This document shows positions 7,950-7,972 of a stretch of DNA of 7,972 nucleotides, in pieces; position 1 is the stretch's first letter; every line of letters starts with the position of its first letter. Position numbers and translations under genes: made by a program. The notes under the pieces were generated by a model. The model ran no database searches, was not told the origin of the DNA, and was given only the letters and a program-made list of their open reading frames with translations. Source of the stretch: JAWLGW01 sp964569055 (GTDB taxonomy: Bacteria > Planctomycetota > J058). Location of the stretch: contig CAZMSZ010000353.1 of assembly GCA_964569055.1 (NCBI GenBank), forward strand, positions 1 to 7,972. Direction: 5' to 3'.

Positions 7950-7972
7950 CCCGCAAGCTGCGCCGGCGAAGC

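Overview
The window is about 8 kb of very GC-rich bacterial DNA, visibly well above 65% G+C, with strongly G/C-ending codons and long spurious open frames opposite the real genes. The domain mix suggests Myxococcota, Planctomycetota or a related environmental lineage: an FHA-GAF-cyclase protein, a HEAT-repeat M1 aminopeptidase, a non-membrane GspF-like protein, and a Rho with an 'APPRTGKT' P-loop. No marker here fixes the phylum.

Layout, left to right. Positions 1-251 are non-coding as far as I can see. They hold an 84-bp array of 14 hexamers (109-192) in which every unit reads GANTCC, and a 12-bp palindrome starts at 256, next to the stop codon of the first gene. Positions 252-3106 (minus) form a two-gene operon: a secreted M1-type metallo-aminopeptidase with a HEAT-repeat and coiled-coil tail, followed by a SlyX-like small coiled-coil protein joined by a GTGA stop/start overlap. 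Positions 3107-3223 are a divergent control region with one candidate promoter per strand. Positions 3224-5251 (plus) encode a 675-residue signalling protein with FHA, GAF and class III nucleotide cyclase domains and a degenerate PilZ-like C-terminus, most likely starting at TTG. Its stop lies 10 bp from the stop of a convergent minus-strand gene (5262-6431), whose product looks like two tandem GspF/PilC-type helical bundles without membrane segments. That gene and rho (6657-7949, plus) diverge from a 225-bp region with overlapping back-to-back promoters. The rho side has a long structured leader ending in a C-rich, G-poor tract.

Functional reading. Rho is the only gene whose role is essentially certain. 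The cyclase protein is probably a cytosolic integrator: phosphothreonine recognition by FHA and ligand sensing by GAF would control cyclic nucleotide synthesis. The PilZ-like tail may be a protein-interaction or vestigial c-di-GMP module. The aminopeptidase operon and the GspF-like gene have no evident pathway link to it beyond proximity. I do not see a complete new multi-gene system. The best candidates for something undescribed are the soluble tandem GspF-like protein, the four-domain cyclase with an altered base-selecting residue, the GANTC array and the rho leader.
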